Made by a program: the position numbers and the translations under genes. The notes under the pieces were generated by a model. It saw nothing but the letters and a program-made list of their open reading frames with translations. It searched no databases and had not been told where the DNA came from. Below, piece after piece: positions 18,302 through 28,506 of a DNA stretch of 30,000 nucleotides. Location of the stretch: NCBI GenBank assembly GCA_905221605.1, contig CAJNDS010000225.1, positions 502,501 through 532,500 of the forward strand, read 5' to 3'. Position 1 is the first letter of the stretch. The number at the start of each line of letters is the position of its first letter. The stretch is from Symbiodinium natans (lineage: Eukaryota > Sar > Dinophyceae > Suessiales > Symbiodiniaceae).

Positions 18302-18851
18302 GGGGACTATCTCAACTATCTAAACCAGGGGGGTTTAGATAGTTTAGATAGTTTAGATAGTTGGGTGAGAGGCCTAAACTACCTAAACTATCTACACTAT
18401 CTAAACCAGTGGGGTTTAGATAGTTTAGATAGTTTAGATAGTTGGGGGAGAGGCCTAAACTACCTAAACTATCTAAACCAATGGGGTTTAGATAGTTCAG
18501 ATAGTTTAGATAGTTGGGTGAGAGGCCTAAACTACCTAAACTATCTAAACTATCTAAACCAAGGGGGTTTACATAGTTTAGATAGTTTAGATAGTTGGGG
18601 GAGAGAGGCCTCAACTACCAAAACTATCTAAACTATCTAAACCAGGGGGGTTTAGATAGTTTAGATAGTTGGGAGAGAGAGGCCTCAACGACCTAAACTA
18701 TCTAAACTATCTAAACCAGGGGGGTTTAGATAGTTTAGATAGTTTAGGTAGTTTAGGTAGTTTGGGGGGGGAGGTTGGGTCCCGGGTGGAGCCCAAAACT
18801 ACCTAAACTATCTAAACTATTTAAATTATCTAAACTATCTAAACCAAGGGT
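18302..18851. repeat. TTTAGATAG foldback array, left part
   Basis: The 9-mer TTTAGATAG in runs of 2-4 alternates with its complement CTATCTAAA, joined by short linkers (CCAGGGGGG; TTGGGGGAGAGGC). Every run is flanked by inverted partners, giving successive hairpins at about 115-bp spacing. Both strands read as low-complexity NYLNYLN or GLDSLDS peptides, a repeat artefact. Confidence 0.96.
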
Positions 18852-18972
18852 CCCCCCAATACTAAATTACGAGCCCGGGCCTTCCCCCAATACTAAATTA
18901 CGAGCCCGGGCCTTCCCCCAATACTAAATTACGAGCCCGGGCCTTCCCCCAATACTAAATTACGAGCCCGGG
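18852..18972. repeat. 31-bp satellite, block A, 4 copies
   Basis: Period exactly 31 bp (CCCCCAATACTAAATTACGA...), each unit carrying the palindrome GCCCGGGC. Confidence 0.96.
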
Positions 18973-19101
18973 GGTTTAGATAGTTTAGATAGTTTACATA
19001 GTTTAGATAATTTTGGGGGTAGGTTGGGTCACGGGTGGAGCCCAAAACTACCTAAACTATCTAAACTATTTAAATTATCTAAACTATCTAAACCAAGGGT
19101 T
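18973..19101. repeat. Foldback spacer between 31-bp blocks A and B
   Basis: TTTAGATAG runs, a TTTTGGGGGTAGGTTGGGT linker, then CTATCTAAA runs. The same spacer recurs shortened at 19471-19582 and again after 19857. Confidence 0.92.
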
Positions 19102-19470
19102 CCCCCAATACTAAATTACGAGCCCGGGCCTTCCCCCAATACTAAATTACGAGCCCGGGCCTTCCCCCAATACTAAATTACGAGCCCGGGCCATCCCCCA
19201 ATACGAAAAGACGAGCCCGGGCCTTCCCCCAATACTAAATTACGAGCCCGGGCCTTCCCCCAATACTAAATTACGAGCCCGGGCCTTCCCCCAATACTAA
19301 ATTACGAGCCCGGGCCTTCCCCCAATACTAAAAAACGAGCCCGGGCCTTCCCCCAATACTAAATTACGAGCCCGGGCCTTCCCCCAATACTAAATTACGA
19401 GCCCGGGCCTTCCCCCAATACTAAATTACGAGCCCGGGCCTTCCCCCAATACTAAATTACGAGCCCGGGG
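19102..19470. repeat. 31-bp satellite, block B, 12 copies
   Basis: Units at 19107, 19138 and so on to 19448, strictly 31 bp apart. Two carry variants (GAAAAGACG, AAAAAACG). Confidence 0.97.
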
Positions 19471-19582
19471 GTTTAGATAGTTTAGAAAATTTACATAGTT
19501 TAGATAATTTTGCGGGTGGAGCCCAAAACTACCTAAACTATCTAAATTATTTAAATTATCTAAACTATCTAAACCAAGGGTC
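19471..19582. repeat. Foldback spacer between blocks B and C
   Basis: Shortened version of the spacer at 18973-19101. Confidence 0.9.
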
Positions 19583-19857
19583 CCCCCAATACTAAATGAC
19601 GAGCCCGGCCCCCCCCCAATACTAAATTACGAGCCGGGCCTCCCCCCAATACTAAATTACGAGCCCGGGCCTTCCCCCAATACTAAATTACGAGCCCGGG
19701 CCTTCCCCCAATACTAAATTACGAGCCCGGGCCTTCCCCAAATACTAAATTACGAGCCCGGGCCTTCCCCCAATACTAAATTACGAGCCCGGGCCTTCCC
19801 CAAATACTAAATTACGAGCCCGGGCCTTCCCCCAATACTAAATTACAAGCCCGGGGG
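19583..19857. repeat. 31-bp satellite, block C, 9 copies
   Basis: First three units are 30-31 bp with lost bases; the rest are 31 bp. Confidence 0.96.
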
Positions 19858-21640
19858 TTTGGATGTTTAGATAGTTTACATAGTTTAGATAATTTTGGTG
19901 GTAGGTTGGGTCACGGGTGGAGCCCAAAACTACCTAAACTATCTAAACTATTTAAACTATCTAAACTATATAAACTATCTAAACCAGGGGGGTTTAGATA
20001 GTTTAGATAGTTTAGATAGTTGGGGGAGAGGCCTAAACTATTTAAACTATCTAAACTATCTAAACCGAGGGGTTTAGATAGTTTAGATAGTTTAGATAGT
20101 TGGGGGAGAGGCCTAAACTATTTAAACTATCTAAACTATCTAAACCGGGGGGCTTTAGATAGTTTAGATAGTTTAGATAGTTGGGGGAGAGGCCTAAACT
20201 ACCTAAACTATCTAAACTATCTAAACCAGGGGGGGGGGTTTAGATAGTTTAGATAGTTTAGATAGTTTAGATAGTTTAGATAGTTTAGATAGTTTAGATA
20301 GTTGAGGGGGGGGGGTTGGGTCTAAACCAGGGGGGTTTAGATAGTTTAGATAGTTTAGATAGTTGGGGCAGAGGCCTAAACTACCTAAACTATCTAAACT
20401 ATCTAAACCGGGGGGGTGGTTTAGATAGTTTGGGGGGGAGGTTGGTCCCGGGTGGAGCCCAAAACTACCTAAACTACCTAAACTCCCTAAACTATCTAAA
20501 CTATCTAAACCAGGGGAGTTTAGATAGTTTAGATAGTTTAGATAGTTGGGGGAGAGGCCTAAACTACCTAAACTATCTAAACTATCTAAACCGGGGGCGT
20601 TTAGATAGTTTAGATAGTTTAGATAGTTGGGGGAGAGGCCTAAACTACCTAAACTATCTAAACTATCTAAATTAGGGGGGTTTAGATAGTTTAGATAGTT
20701 TAGATAGTTTAGATAGTTGAGGGGGGGGGGGGGGGTTGGGTCTAAACCAGGGGGGTTTTGATAGTTTAGATAGTTTAGATAGTTGGGGCAGAGGCCCCTA
20801 AACTACCTAAACTATCTAAACTATCTAAACCGGGGGGGTGGTTTAGATAGTTTAGGGGGGGGGGGGGGGGGGTTGGTTGGGTGGAGCCCAAAACTACCTA
20901 AACTACCTAAACTATCTAAACTATCTAAACCAGGGGGGTTTAGATAGTTAAGATAGTTTAGATAGTTGGGAGAGAGGCCTAAACTACCTAAACTATCTAA
21001 ACTATCTAAACCAGGGGGGTTTAGATAGTTTAGATAGTTTAGATAGTTTAGATAGTTTAGATAGCTTAGATAGTTTAGATAGTTTAGGGGGCTGGGGGTT
21101 GGGTCTAAACCAGGGGGATTTAGATAGTTTAGATAGTTTAGATAGTTGGGGGAGAGGCCTAAACTACCTAAACTATCTAAACTATCTAAACCGGTGGGGG
21201 TTTAGATAATTTAGATAGTTTAGATAGTTTAGCTAGTTTAAGGGGGGGGTTGGGTCTAAAGCAGGGGGGTTTAGATAGTTTAGATAGTTGGGGGAGAGGC
21301 CTAAACTACCTAAACTACCTAAACTATCTAAACCGGGGGAGGGTTTAGATAGTTTAGATAGTTTAGATAGTTTAAGGGAGGGGGGTTGGGTCTAAACCAG
21401 GGGCGTTTAGATAGTTTAGATAGTTTAGATAGTTGGGGGAGGCCTAAACTACCTAAACTATCTAAACTATCTAAACCGGGAAGGAGGGTTTAGATAGTTT
21501 AGATAGTTTATATAGTTTAAGGGGGGGGGGGTTGGGTCTAAACCAGGGGGGTTTAGATAGTTTAGATAGTTTAGGTAGTTTAGATAGTTTTGATAGTTTT
21601 GATAGTTTAGATAGTTTAGATAGTTTAGATAGTTTAGGGG
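19858..21640. repeat. TTTAGATAG foldback array, right part
   Basis: At least 12 alternations of TTTAGATAG and CTATCTAAA runs with linkers GGGGGAGAGGCC and GGGTTGGGTC. G10-G18 runs lie at 20229, 20286, 20721, 20855 and 21521. Longest unidirectional runs are about 8 units (e.g. 20239-20302). Confidence 0.96.
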
Positions 21641-22905
21641 GGGCGGGTGGTGGCAAAAATCCGTGATTTCTGATTATTTTGGGCCCCCCAAATAGCAGTT
21701 TTTTATGATTTTGGATCATTTTGTGCCTTGGAAACCCATCCCCATGGCAAACTGCGTAGTTTTCGACCATTTTGGGCTCTCACAAATCCTGAGTTCAGGT
21801 GTACAAAAAAAGAGATTTTCCCTAGTTTGGCAGCCGTAAACCCACCCAAATGGCAAATTTTTGTGTTTTTTGATCATTTTGGGCCTTCCCAAACCCTGAA
21901 TAAATGCGAAAACATAGGGATTTTCGTTAGTTTTGCAGCCTTGGAAAACCACCAAATAATGAAATTTAGTGATTTTGACCCTTTTGGACCTTACCAAACT
22001 CCGTATCAAGGCCAAAACGTAGGGATTTTCGCTAGTCTGGCGGCCTTGGAAAACCCTCGAAATAGCAAATTTGTGAATTTTTGCACAATTTGGTCCCTGA
22101 ATTAAGGCCAAAACATAGGGATTTTCGTTAGGTCGGCAGCCTGGAAAAACCACCAAATAATGAAATTTAGTGATTTTTGACCATTTTTGTGCCTTCCCAA
22201 ACTCCGTATCAAGGCCAAAACGTAGGGATTTTCGCTCGTCTGGCGGCCTTGGAAAACCCTCGAAATGGCAAATTTGCGAATTTTTGCGCAATTTGGTCCC
22301 TGAATTAAGGCCAAAACATAGGGATTTTCGTTAGTTCGGCAGCCTGGAAAAACCACCAAATAATGAAATTTAGTGATTTTTGACCATTTTTGTGCCTTCC
22401 CAAACTCCGTATCAAGGCCAAACCATAGGGATTTTCGCTAGTCTGGCGGCCGGAAAACCCTCGAAATGGCAAATTTTAGTAAATTTTTGCGCAATTTGGA
22501 CCTTCCCAAACCCTGAACTAAGGCCAAAACATAGGGATTTTCGTTAGTTTGGCAGCCTGGAAAAACCACCAAATTATAAAATTTAGTGATTTTTGACCAT
22601 TTTGGGCCTTCCCAAACTCCGTATCAAGGCCAAAACATAGGGATTTTCGCTAGTCTGGCGGCCTTGGAAAACCCTCGCAATGGCAAATTTTAGTGATTTC
22701 TTGCACAATTTGGGCCTTCCCAAACCCTGAATTAAGGCCAAAAACATATGGATTCTCGTTACAAAATAGTAAAAAACAATCATTTTTGATCATTTTGGGC
22801 GTAATAAGGCTAAAACATAGGGATTTTTCGCCAGTCTGGCGGCCTTGGAAAACCCTTGGGCTTCCCAAACCCTGACTTAAGGCAAAAACATATGGCGATT
22901 TATCA
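21641..22905. repeat. About 106-bp satellite in A/B dimers (HOR about 203 bp)
   Basis: Anchor AGGGATTTTCG (or variant) lies at 21811, 21916, 22021, 22117, 22224, 22320, 22427, 22533, 22639, 22748, 22819 and 22892. Odd and even monomers form two classes (TCTGGCGGCC...CCTCGAAATGGC versus TCGGCAGCC...CCACCAAATAATG), with dimers of 203-213 bp. The last monomers shrink to about 72 bp. Open minus frames across it are repeat artefacts. Confidence 0.95.
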
Positions 22906-23342
22906 CTTTGGAAGGTCACTTTTCCAAAACAATTAAGGGATGACACTGCTTGCGATTTGTCATTTTGGAAGCTCGGTTTTCCAAAACCTTCAGGGGGACA
23001 CTGCTTGCGATTTGTCATTTTGGGCGCTCAGTTTTCCAAAAACTTAAGGGGGACACTGCTTGCGATTTGTCGCTTGGGGCGCTCAGTTTTCCAAAAACTT
23101 AAGGGGGACACTGCTTGCGATTTGTCATTTTGGAAGCTCGGTTTTCCAAAAACTTCAGGGGGACACTGCTTGCGATTTGTTATTTTGGGTGCTCAGTTTT
23201 CCAAAAACTTCAGGTGGACACTGCTTGCGATTTGACATTTTGGGAGCTCAGTTCTCCAAAAACTTAAGGGGGACACTGCTTGCGGTTTGTCATTTTGGGA
23301 TTTCATTTTGGGAGCTCAGTTTTCCAAAAACTTAAGGAGGAC
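22906..23342. repeat. 55-bp tandem satellite, 7-8 copies
   Basis: CACTGCTTGCG/CACTGCTTGCGG anchors at 22944, 22999, 23054, 23109, 23164, 23219 and 23274, exactly 55 bp apart. The last copy has an internal duplication of CATTTTGGGA and breaks off at about 23342. Confidence 0.97.
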
Positions 23343-23401
23343 GTAAATTCCACCCCTGCCCAAGGCCGTCCCTAGGAAGAACAAGAAGAAGAGACACAAG
23401 C

Positions 23402-23443
<42 letters not shown>

Positions 23444-26400
23444 CGAGCAGAGAGAAGAGGGAGGACATTGCAGTGGGATGATTTGCGTCCTTACACAAAC
23501 ATTCTTGGTATGGAGAGAGCCAAAGAAGAGAAACAAGAGAGGCAAGGGTGGATGATTGACTAGTGGCGCCTCTCAGAATTTGTTGTTTATTCCTTCCTTC
23601 GTTCTTTCTTCTTCCCAAAGGCAAGAAAGGGACGAGAGGAGAGGGCATAAAGTATTCTACGACAATTGATTTGTTCTTTGTCCTCCTCCTGTTCTCCGAA
23701 CCCTTTCTCCCCTCGATAAGAAAAACGAAAATAATAGACTTTTGTTCATTCCTTGGTGTTTTCCTCTTGTTGTCTGTTCCTTCTCGCCGAATGAGTCTGT
23801 TGAAAAGAAAATGCACAAATGAACAGGGGAGCCGTTTTGTCCTATCTGAACAGAACTGTTGGAAGTCAGGGGGGTGGATTGCAGAAGACAAACTGGAGGG
23901 AACAGGGGAACTCAGCCAAAGGGGCCACTTTTGCAACGAACAACTGCCTGCTTCTCTCTTCTCGTCCATGTGCTTTTCTCACCTATGGCAAAATGGAGGG
24001 AACAAGGGAACTCAGGCCTGCACTAGGGGGAGCCGAGACCCCCTTTGCAACGAACAGCTTTGCGCTTTCTTGCTTTCTATTTTTATTTCTTTCTTTCGAG
24101 GGGTTTGTGGGGGGAGACCCCCACACGCACGCGCGCAGCCCCAAATCCGACAACGCGAGACTGTTTGCAATTCTCTCCTCCATAGGAAAAGCAAAGAGCA
24201 GAGAAAAATGGAGAAGAGAGGAGGGCGAGGACGAAGGTAGCGGGATGATCTTGGGCTCTTGGACATTCATCTTTCTTTCCAGCAAGAACAGAGCCAAAGA
24301 AGAGAGATAAGAGAGCAGAGGAAAGGATGGATGAAGACAGTGAGAATAAATCAGGGCTCCTCCCCCTTATGTTTTGTTTATTTCCTTTCTTTTTCTTCTT
24401 CCAACAAGAAAGGGAAGAGAGGAGAGATGAGGACAGTGTGTAAATAGAAGAGTGACATATTTGAATGTTTACCTCTTCGTTGTTCTTCTCCTGTTATCCG
24501 AGTCCTTTTTCTCCTGAAAGAACCGCACGTTAGTCAAATGTTTGTTGCTTTCCTCTTGTTGTCTGTTCTTTTCTCGTTGAATGGGTAAGTCCAAAAAATT
24601 GCACAAGTGGACAGGGGAACCGTCTTCGTCCTTTTGCGCACCTCCCTTCTTTGTCCCTACAAGAAGTAACAGAAAGGTTGGAACGCAGAGAGGGATTAAC
24701 GAACACAAAAGGAGTGGAACAGAGCGGAAAAGTGTGCCTCCCTTATGCAACAAACAAGTACTTGCTTCTCTCTCTTCCCGTCCAGATGCTTCGCTCATCT
24801 AGTGTTATGCATTCTTTCCTCCATAAGAAAAACAAGAAGAGACAAAAGCTAGAAGGGAGAGATCAGAGAGAAGAGGGAGGATGAAAGTAGTGAGATTGGT
24901 TCGTGTTCTTAAATCTTCATTCTGCAAGAAGAGGACCACATGGAGGATGAACGCAGTGAGACTGAGTAAGGGCGCTTATCTTTATTATGTGTTATTCCTT
25001 CCTTGTGCTTTTTTCTTGTACATTCTGCTCGTGGCTTTCTCTTTCTTTTTCTTGTTATTAGCTTGCTTAGACACTCTTGTTAGGTCCTTGCGCTTTCCCC
25101 TATTGTCTGTTCCTTTCTCGCTGAATGGGTAGACGAAAAGAACATGCACAAGTGGACAGGGTAACCGTCTTCGTCCTTGTATTTACTCCCTTCTTTCTCC
25201 TTAGAAAGAAGTTGGAACGCTGGGGAGGCATTACAGAAGGCAAAAGGAAGGGAACAGGGGAACTCATCCCTGCTCTAGGGGAAGAAGTGTGCCTCACTTA
25301 TGCAACAAACAAGTACTTGCTTCTCTCTCTTCCCGTCCAGACGCTTCGCTCATCTAATGTTATGCATTCTTTCCTCCATAAGAAAAAACAAGAAGAGACA
25401 AAAGCTAGAAGGGAGAGCGCAGAGAGAAGAGGGAGGATGAAAGCAGTGAGATTGGCTTCCGTTCGTAAGTCTTTCTGCAAGAAGAGAACCACAGAAGAGA
25501 ACAAAGAGAGGATAAGAGGATGAATGCAGTGAGACTGAGTGCGGGCATTTCTCTTTGTCATTTGTTGTTCGTTCCTAGTGTTGTCTTGTGCGTACTGCTC
25601 AGAAAAGTTGGAACGCAGTGGAGGCATGAAGGCAAAATGGAGGAATAAGGGAACTCAACCGCACTCTATGCGAAGAGGAGCCCAGGGAACCCAGGCCTGC
25701 ACTAGGGGAGCCGAAACCCCTTTGGAGCGAACAGCTGCCTGCTTTCTTTCTTTCTGTCTGTCTTGCTTTCTTTGTTTCGTTCTTTCTTTCTGTTTCCTTT
25801 CTCTCGAGGGGTTTGTGGAAGGAGGCCCCACTCGCACGCGCGCAGCCCCAAATCCGACTTCGCGAGACTGCTTGCAGTTTCTCTCCTCAATAAGAAAAGC
25901 AAAGAGCAGAGAAAAAGGGAGAAGAGAGGAGAGCGAGGACGAAGGTAACGAGATGATCTTGGGTTCTTGGACATTCATCTCTCTTTCCGACAAGAACAAA
26001 GCCAGAGAGGGAGATAAGAGAGGAGAGGAGAGGATGGGGCGCCTCCCCCTTGTGGTTTATTTCCTTCCTTTTTCTTCTTCCAACAAGAAAGGGAAGAGAG
26101 GAGAGATGAGGACAGTGTGTAAATAGAAGAATGACATATTTGAATGTTTACCTCTTCGTGGTTCTTCTCCTGTTATCCGACTCCTTTTCTCCTGAAAGAA
26201 CCGCACGTTAGTCAAATGTTTGTTGCTTTCCTCTTGCTGTCTGTTCTTTTCTCGTTGAATGGGTAAGTCCAAAAAAATTGCACAAGTGGACAGGGGAACC
26301 GTCTTCGTCCTTGTGTTTACCCCCTTCTTTCTCTTTAAAAGGAATAGAAACGTTGGAACGCAAAAAAAAGGGGAACCGGGGAACTCACCCCTGCCCTAGG

Positions 26401-26765
26401 GGAGAGTGTGTCTCCCTTATGCAACAAGCAAGTACTTGCTTCTCTCTCTTCCCGTCCATGTGCTTCGCTCATCTAGTGTTATGCATTCTCTCTTCCACAA
26501 GAAAACGAGACAAGACGAAAGCTAGAAGGGAGAGAGCAGAGAGAAGAGGGAGGATGAAAGTAGTGAGATTGGTTTGTGGTCTTAAATGTTCATTCTGCAA
26601 GAAGAGAACCACAGAAGAGAAAGAAGGGAGGACTAGATGATGAATGCAGTGAGGCTGAGTGCGGGCACTTCTCTTTGTCATTTGTTCTACATTCTGCTCG
26701 TGGCTCGTCCCTTTTTCTTCCTTGTTGTTATCTAGCTTGCTTAAACACTCTTGCTAACTCCCAAC
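23343..26765. repeat. Purine/pyrimidine-skewed block of about 6 diverged units
   Basis: Anchor GAGGA[CT]... (followed by AGTGRGAT-like sequence) recurs at about 23461, 24227, 24877, 25433, 25935 and 26550. GTCTGTTC recurs at 23772, 24561, 25105 and 26239. Within this, 24016-24590 and 25695-26268 are a close copy at 1.68-1.71 kb offset. Alternating polypurine and polypyrimidine stretches leave many open frames on both strands (up to 225 codons), but none contains a domain. I do not recognise the element. Confidence 0.88.
23403..23441. repeat. GA dinucleotide microsatellite
   Basis: About 18 AG units. Confidence 0.97.
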
Positions 26766-26823
26766 ATTAAGACCCTAAATCCCATAATCCAAGTAGCAGA
26801 CGTCCCGATGAGTCCTGAGCCTA

Positions 26824-26869
26824 GACCCTAAACCCTAAACCCTAAACCCTAAACCCTAAACCTTCAGTA
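26824..26869 (-). repeat. CCCTAAA tract
   Basis: Six units; telomere-type repeats resume after the satellite block. Confidence 0.93.
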
Positions 26870-27351
26870 GTATAGAACATATTAAAACAAAGAGAACATG
26901 CCTAATAATACATAAAGGTTGCTCTTACATATATATATATATATACTGTCCTTACCAAGTCCCTATAAACCTAAGTGTCTGAGAGTAGTTATATGGTCCC
27001 TAAATATGGTCCGTTACCTCGTTAAAGGGTTCTGAAGTATGGGCCTTGGGTTGTATAGGGTATATGGGGTATATAAGGAGTTCCTTTGTAAGGACCCAGA
27101 GTAAGTGACCATGTAACTACCCCTAAAAGTAGCGCCCTACATTACCCCTAGGGCCCCTTATGAGGGTCACTCCTTTGGTTGTATCTACGGTTGCTAAAAC
27201 TGATTAATCATGTCACCCTGACCCTTATACGTATCCCTTCAAGCCAAATCGAACCAAAAGCCTTTTGAACCCTCAACCGCAGCCCTTCCCCACTCAACCC
27301 GAATGTTTAACCAGAAGCCCTCAACCATAAAAAGTGCTAAACACTCTCAAC
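26870..27351. other. Unique AT-moderate sequence
   Basis: Contains a short TA microsatellite (26931-26945). No gene or domain seen. Confidence 0.5.
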
Positions 27352-27421
27352 CCCAAACCCCAAACCCTAAACCCTAAACCCTAGACCCTGAACCCTAAAA
27401 GCTAAACTCTAAACCCTAAAC
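27352..27421 (-). repeat. CCCTAAA tract, imperfect
   Basis: About nine units, including CCCCAAA and CTCTAAA. Confidence 0.9.
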
Positions 27422-27510
27422 CGCCGAGCTGCTGCGCCCTCCTCCAGCCGGGGGTCGGTCTTGTACTGTTCGGCCGCCGCCTGCTCCGACCGTAGGATAT
27501 TACACAAAAC
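27422..27510 (-). CDS. Candidate internal exon, 29 codons, minus strand
   Basis: On the minus strand an AATAAG|G acceptor (the AG|G form typical of dinoflagellates) opens a 29-codon frame ending at CG|GTTTAGG, where telomere-type repeats start. Over 75% of codons end in G or C. The peptide is helix-like and charged (contains RSEQAAAEQYKTDPRLEEG). Family unknown. The plus strand is also open but proline-rich and less GC-biased. Confidence 0.35.
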
Positions 27511-27515
27511 CTTAT

Positions 27516-27587
27516 TCCTAAACCCTAACCCTAAACCCTAAACCCTAAACCCTAAACCCTAAACCCTAAACCCTAAACCCTAAACCG
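27516..27587 (-). repeat. CCCTAAA tract
   Basis: Ten units, perfect after the first two. Confidence 0.95.
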
Positions 27588-27749
27588 CAATAAAGGGGTT
27601 TCAACAGCGCTTCAAAGGGGTCTAGGGTTTTGGGTTTAGGACTAACAGAGCTCAGACGTCAGAATTGTCAAGAGTATTGGGTCCTTAGAGGGTTTGGGGT
27701 CAAAGCCGTGGACTGTAGGAAACAGTGCTTCAGGCTTTGCGGCTTGGTT

Positions 27750-27880
27750 TAGGGTGTAGGGTTTAGGGTTTTGGGTTTAGGGTTGTTAGGGTTGTTAGGG
27801 TTTTTAGGGTTTTTAGGGTTTTTAGGGTTTTTAGGGTTTTTAGGGTTTTTATTTAGGGCGTTTAGGGTTTTTCGGGTTTA
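27750..27880 (+). repeat. TTTAGGG relatives: TTGTTAGGG and TTTTTAGGG
   Basis: A few heptamers, two TTGTTAGGG, then five perfect 9-mers TTTTTAGGG (27801-27845). G14 follows at 27895-27908. Confidence 0.93.
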
Positions 27881-28008
27881 GGACAGGAGGAGAAGGGGGG
27901 GGGGGGGGCGGAGCGGACGGGGGCGGGGTTATGGTGTGTGGTGGTTTGGGCTTAGGCACAGCTTGGATCAATAGCATTCGGGGTTCAGGATCCAGAATTT
28001 GGAGCAGT

Positions 28009-28074
28009 GACCCTAAACCCCAACCCCAAACCCCAAACCCCAAACCCTAAACCCTAAACCCCAAACCCCATAGG
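28009..28074 (-). repeat. CCCTAAA/CCCCAAA tract
   Basis: About nine units, roughly half CCCCAAA. Confidence 0.93.
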
Positions 28075-28167
28075 TCAACCCGAAACTCGAAAAGGGCTTC
28101 GCGGCAGGCTCCTGTGGGTCTTGGAGTTGCAGATGCAGGAAGTTTGTGAAGGTGTGAAGGCAAAAAT

Positions 28168-28256
28168 GGGGGGGGGTTTTAGGGTTTAGGGTTTAGAGTT
28201 TAGGGTTTAGGGTTTAGGGTTTAGGGTTTAGGGTTTAGGGTTTAGGGTTTAGGGTT
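28168..28256 (+). repeat. TTTAGGG tract
   Basis: G9, then about 11 units, one TTTAGAG. G16 follows at 28279-28294. Confidence 0.94.
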
Positions 28257-28329
28257 GCTTAGAGTGTAAGCTTGGTGCGGGGGGGGGGGGGGGGTTATTG
28301 AGGGTTTGCGGCTTGGGGTTTAGGGTTCC

Positions 28330-28398
28330 CTAAACCCTAAACCCTAAGCCCAAAACGCTAAACCCTAAGCCCTAAACCCTAAGCCCTAAACCCTAAAC
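28330..28398 (-). repeat. CCCTAAA/CCCTAAG tract
   Basis: About ten units, alternating CCCTAAA and CCCTAAG at the centre. Confidence 0.92.
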
Positions 28399-28501
28399 CA
28401 GCCTCCCAGAACTTGACGTGGATCTGTCCGGTCTCGTCGTGCAGCGTGAGCTGGAAGCCGCTGACGTTGGCGTGCACCACCCTCCGCCGGATTTGTCCTG
28501 C
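28399..28501 (-). CDS. Candidate exon encoding part of an OB-fold-like domain
   Basis: Minus-strand frame open from about 28507 to G|GTTTAGGG at 28399, with acceptor CTCTAG (28501) or CTAGCAG (28498). It reads VVHANVSGFQLTLHDETGQI followed by HVKFWEA. This looks like strands 1-3 of an OB-fold as in RPA-type or RecG-wedge nucleic-acid-binding domains (hydrophobic strand, D-E-T-G turn, next strand ending in an aromatic pair). Nearly all codons end in G or C. An in-frame TAA lies at 28508-28510 inside the telomeric repeats, so the coding part is confined to the island. The resemblance is by eye only; a remnant is possible. Confidence 0.42.
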
Positions 28502-28506
28502 TAGAG

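Noticed and set aside
18299-20675. NYLNYLN / GLDSLDS repeat peptides
   Set aside because: Direct translation of the 9-bp satellite; the same peptides come from both strands because the DNA is inverted-repetitive.
21471-23335. Open frames of up to 191 codons in the ~106-bp and 55-bp satellites
   Set aside because: Periodic peptides that follow the satellite period, with frame shifts between units.
23316-26126. Frames of 195-225 codons in the purine/pyrimidine-skewed block
   Set aside because: Low complexity (S/L/F or K/R/E), open on both strands, frame not kept between duplicated copies, no domain.
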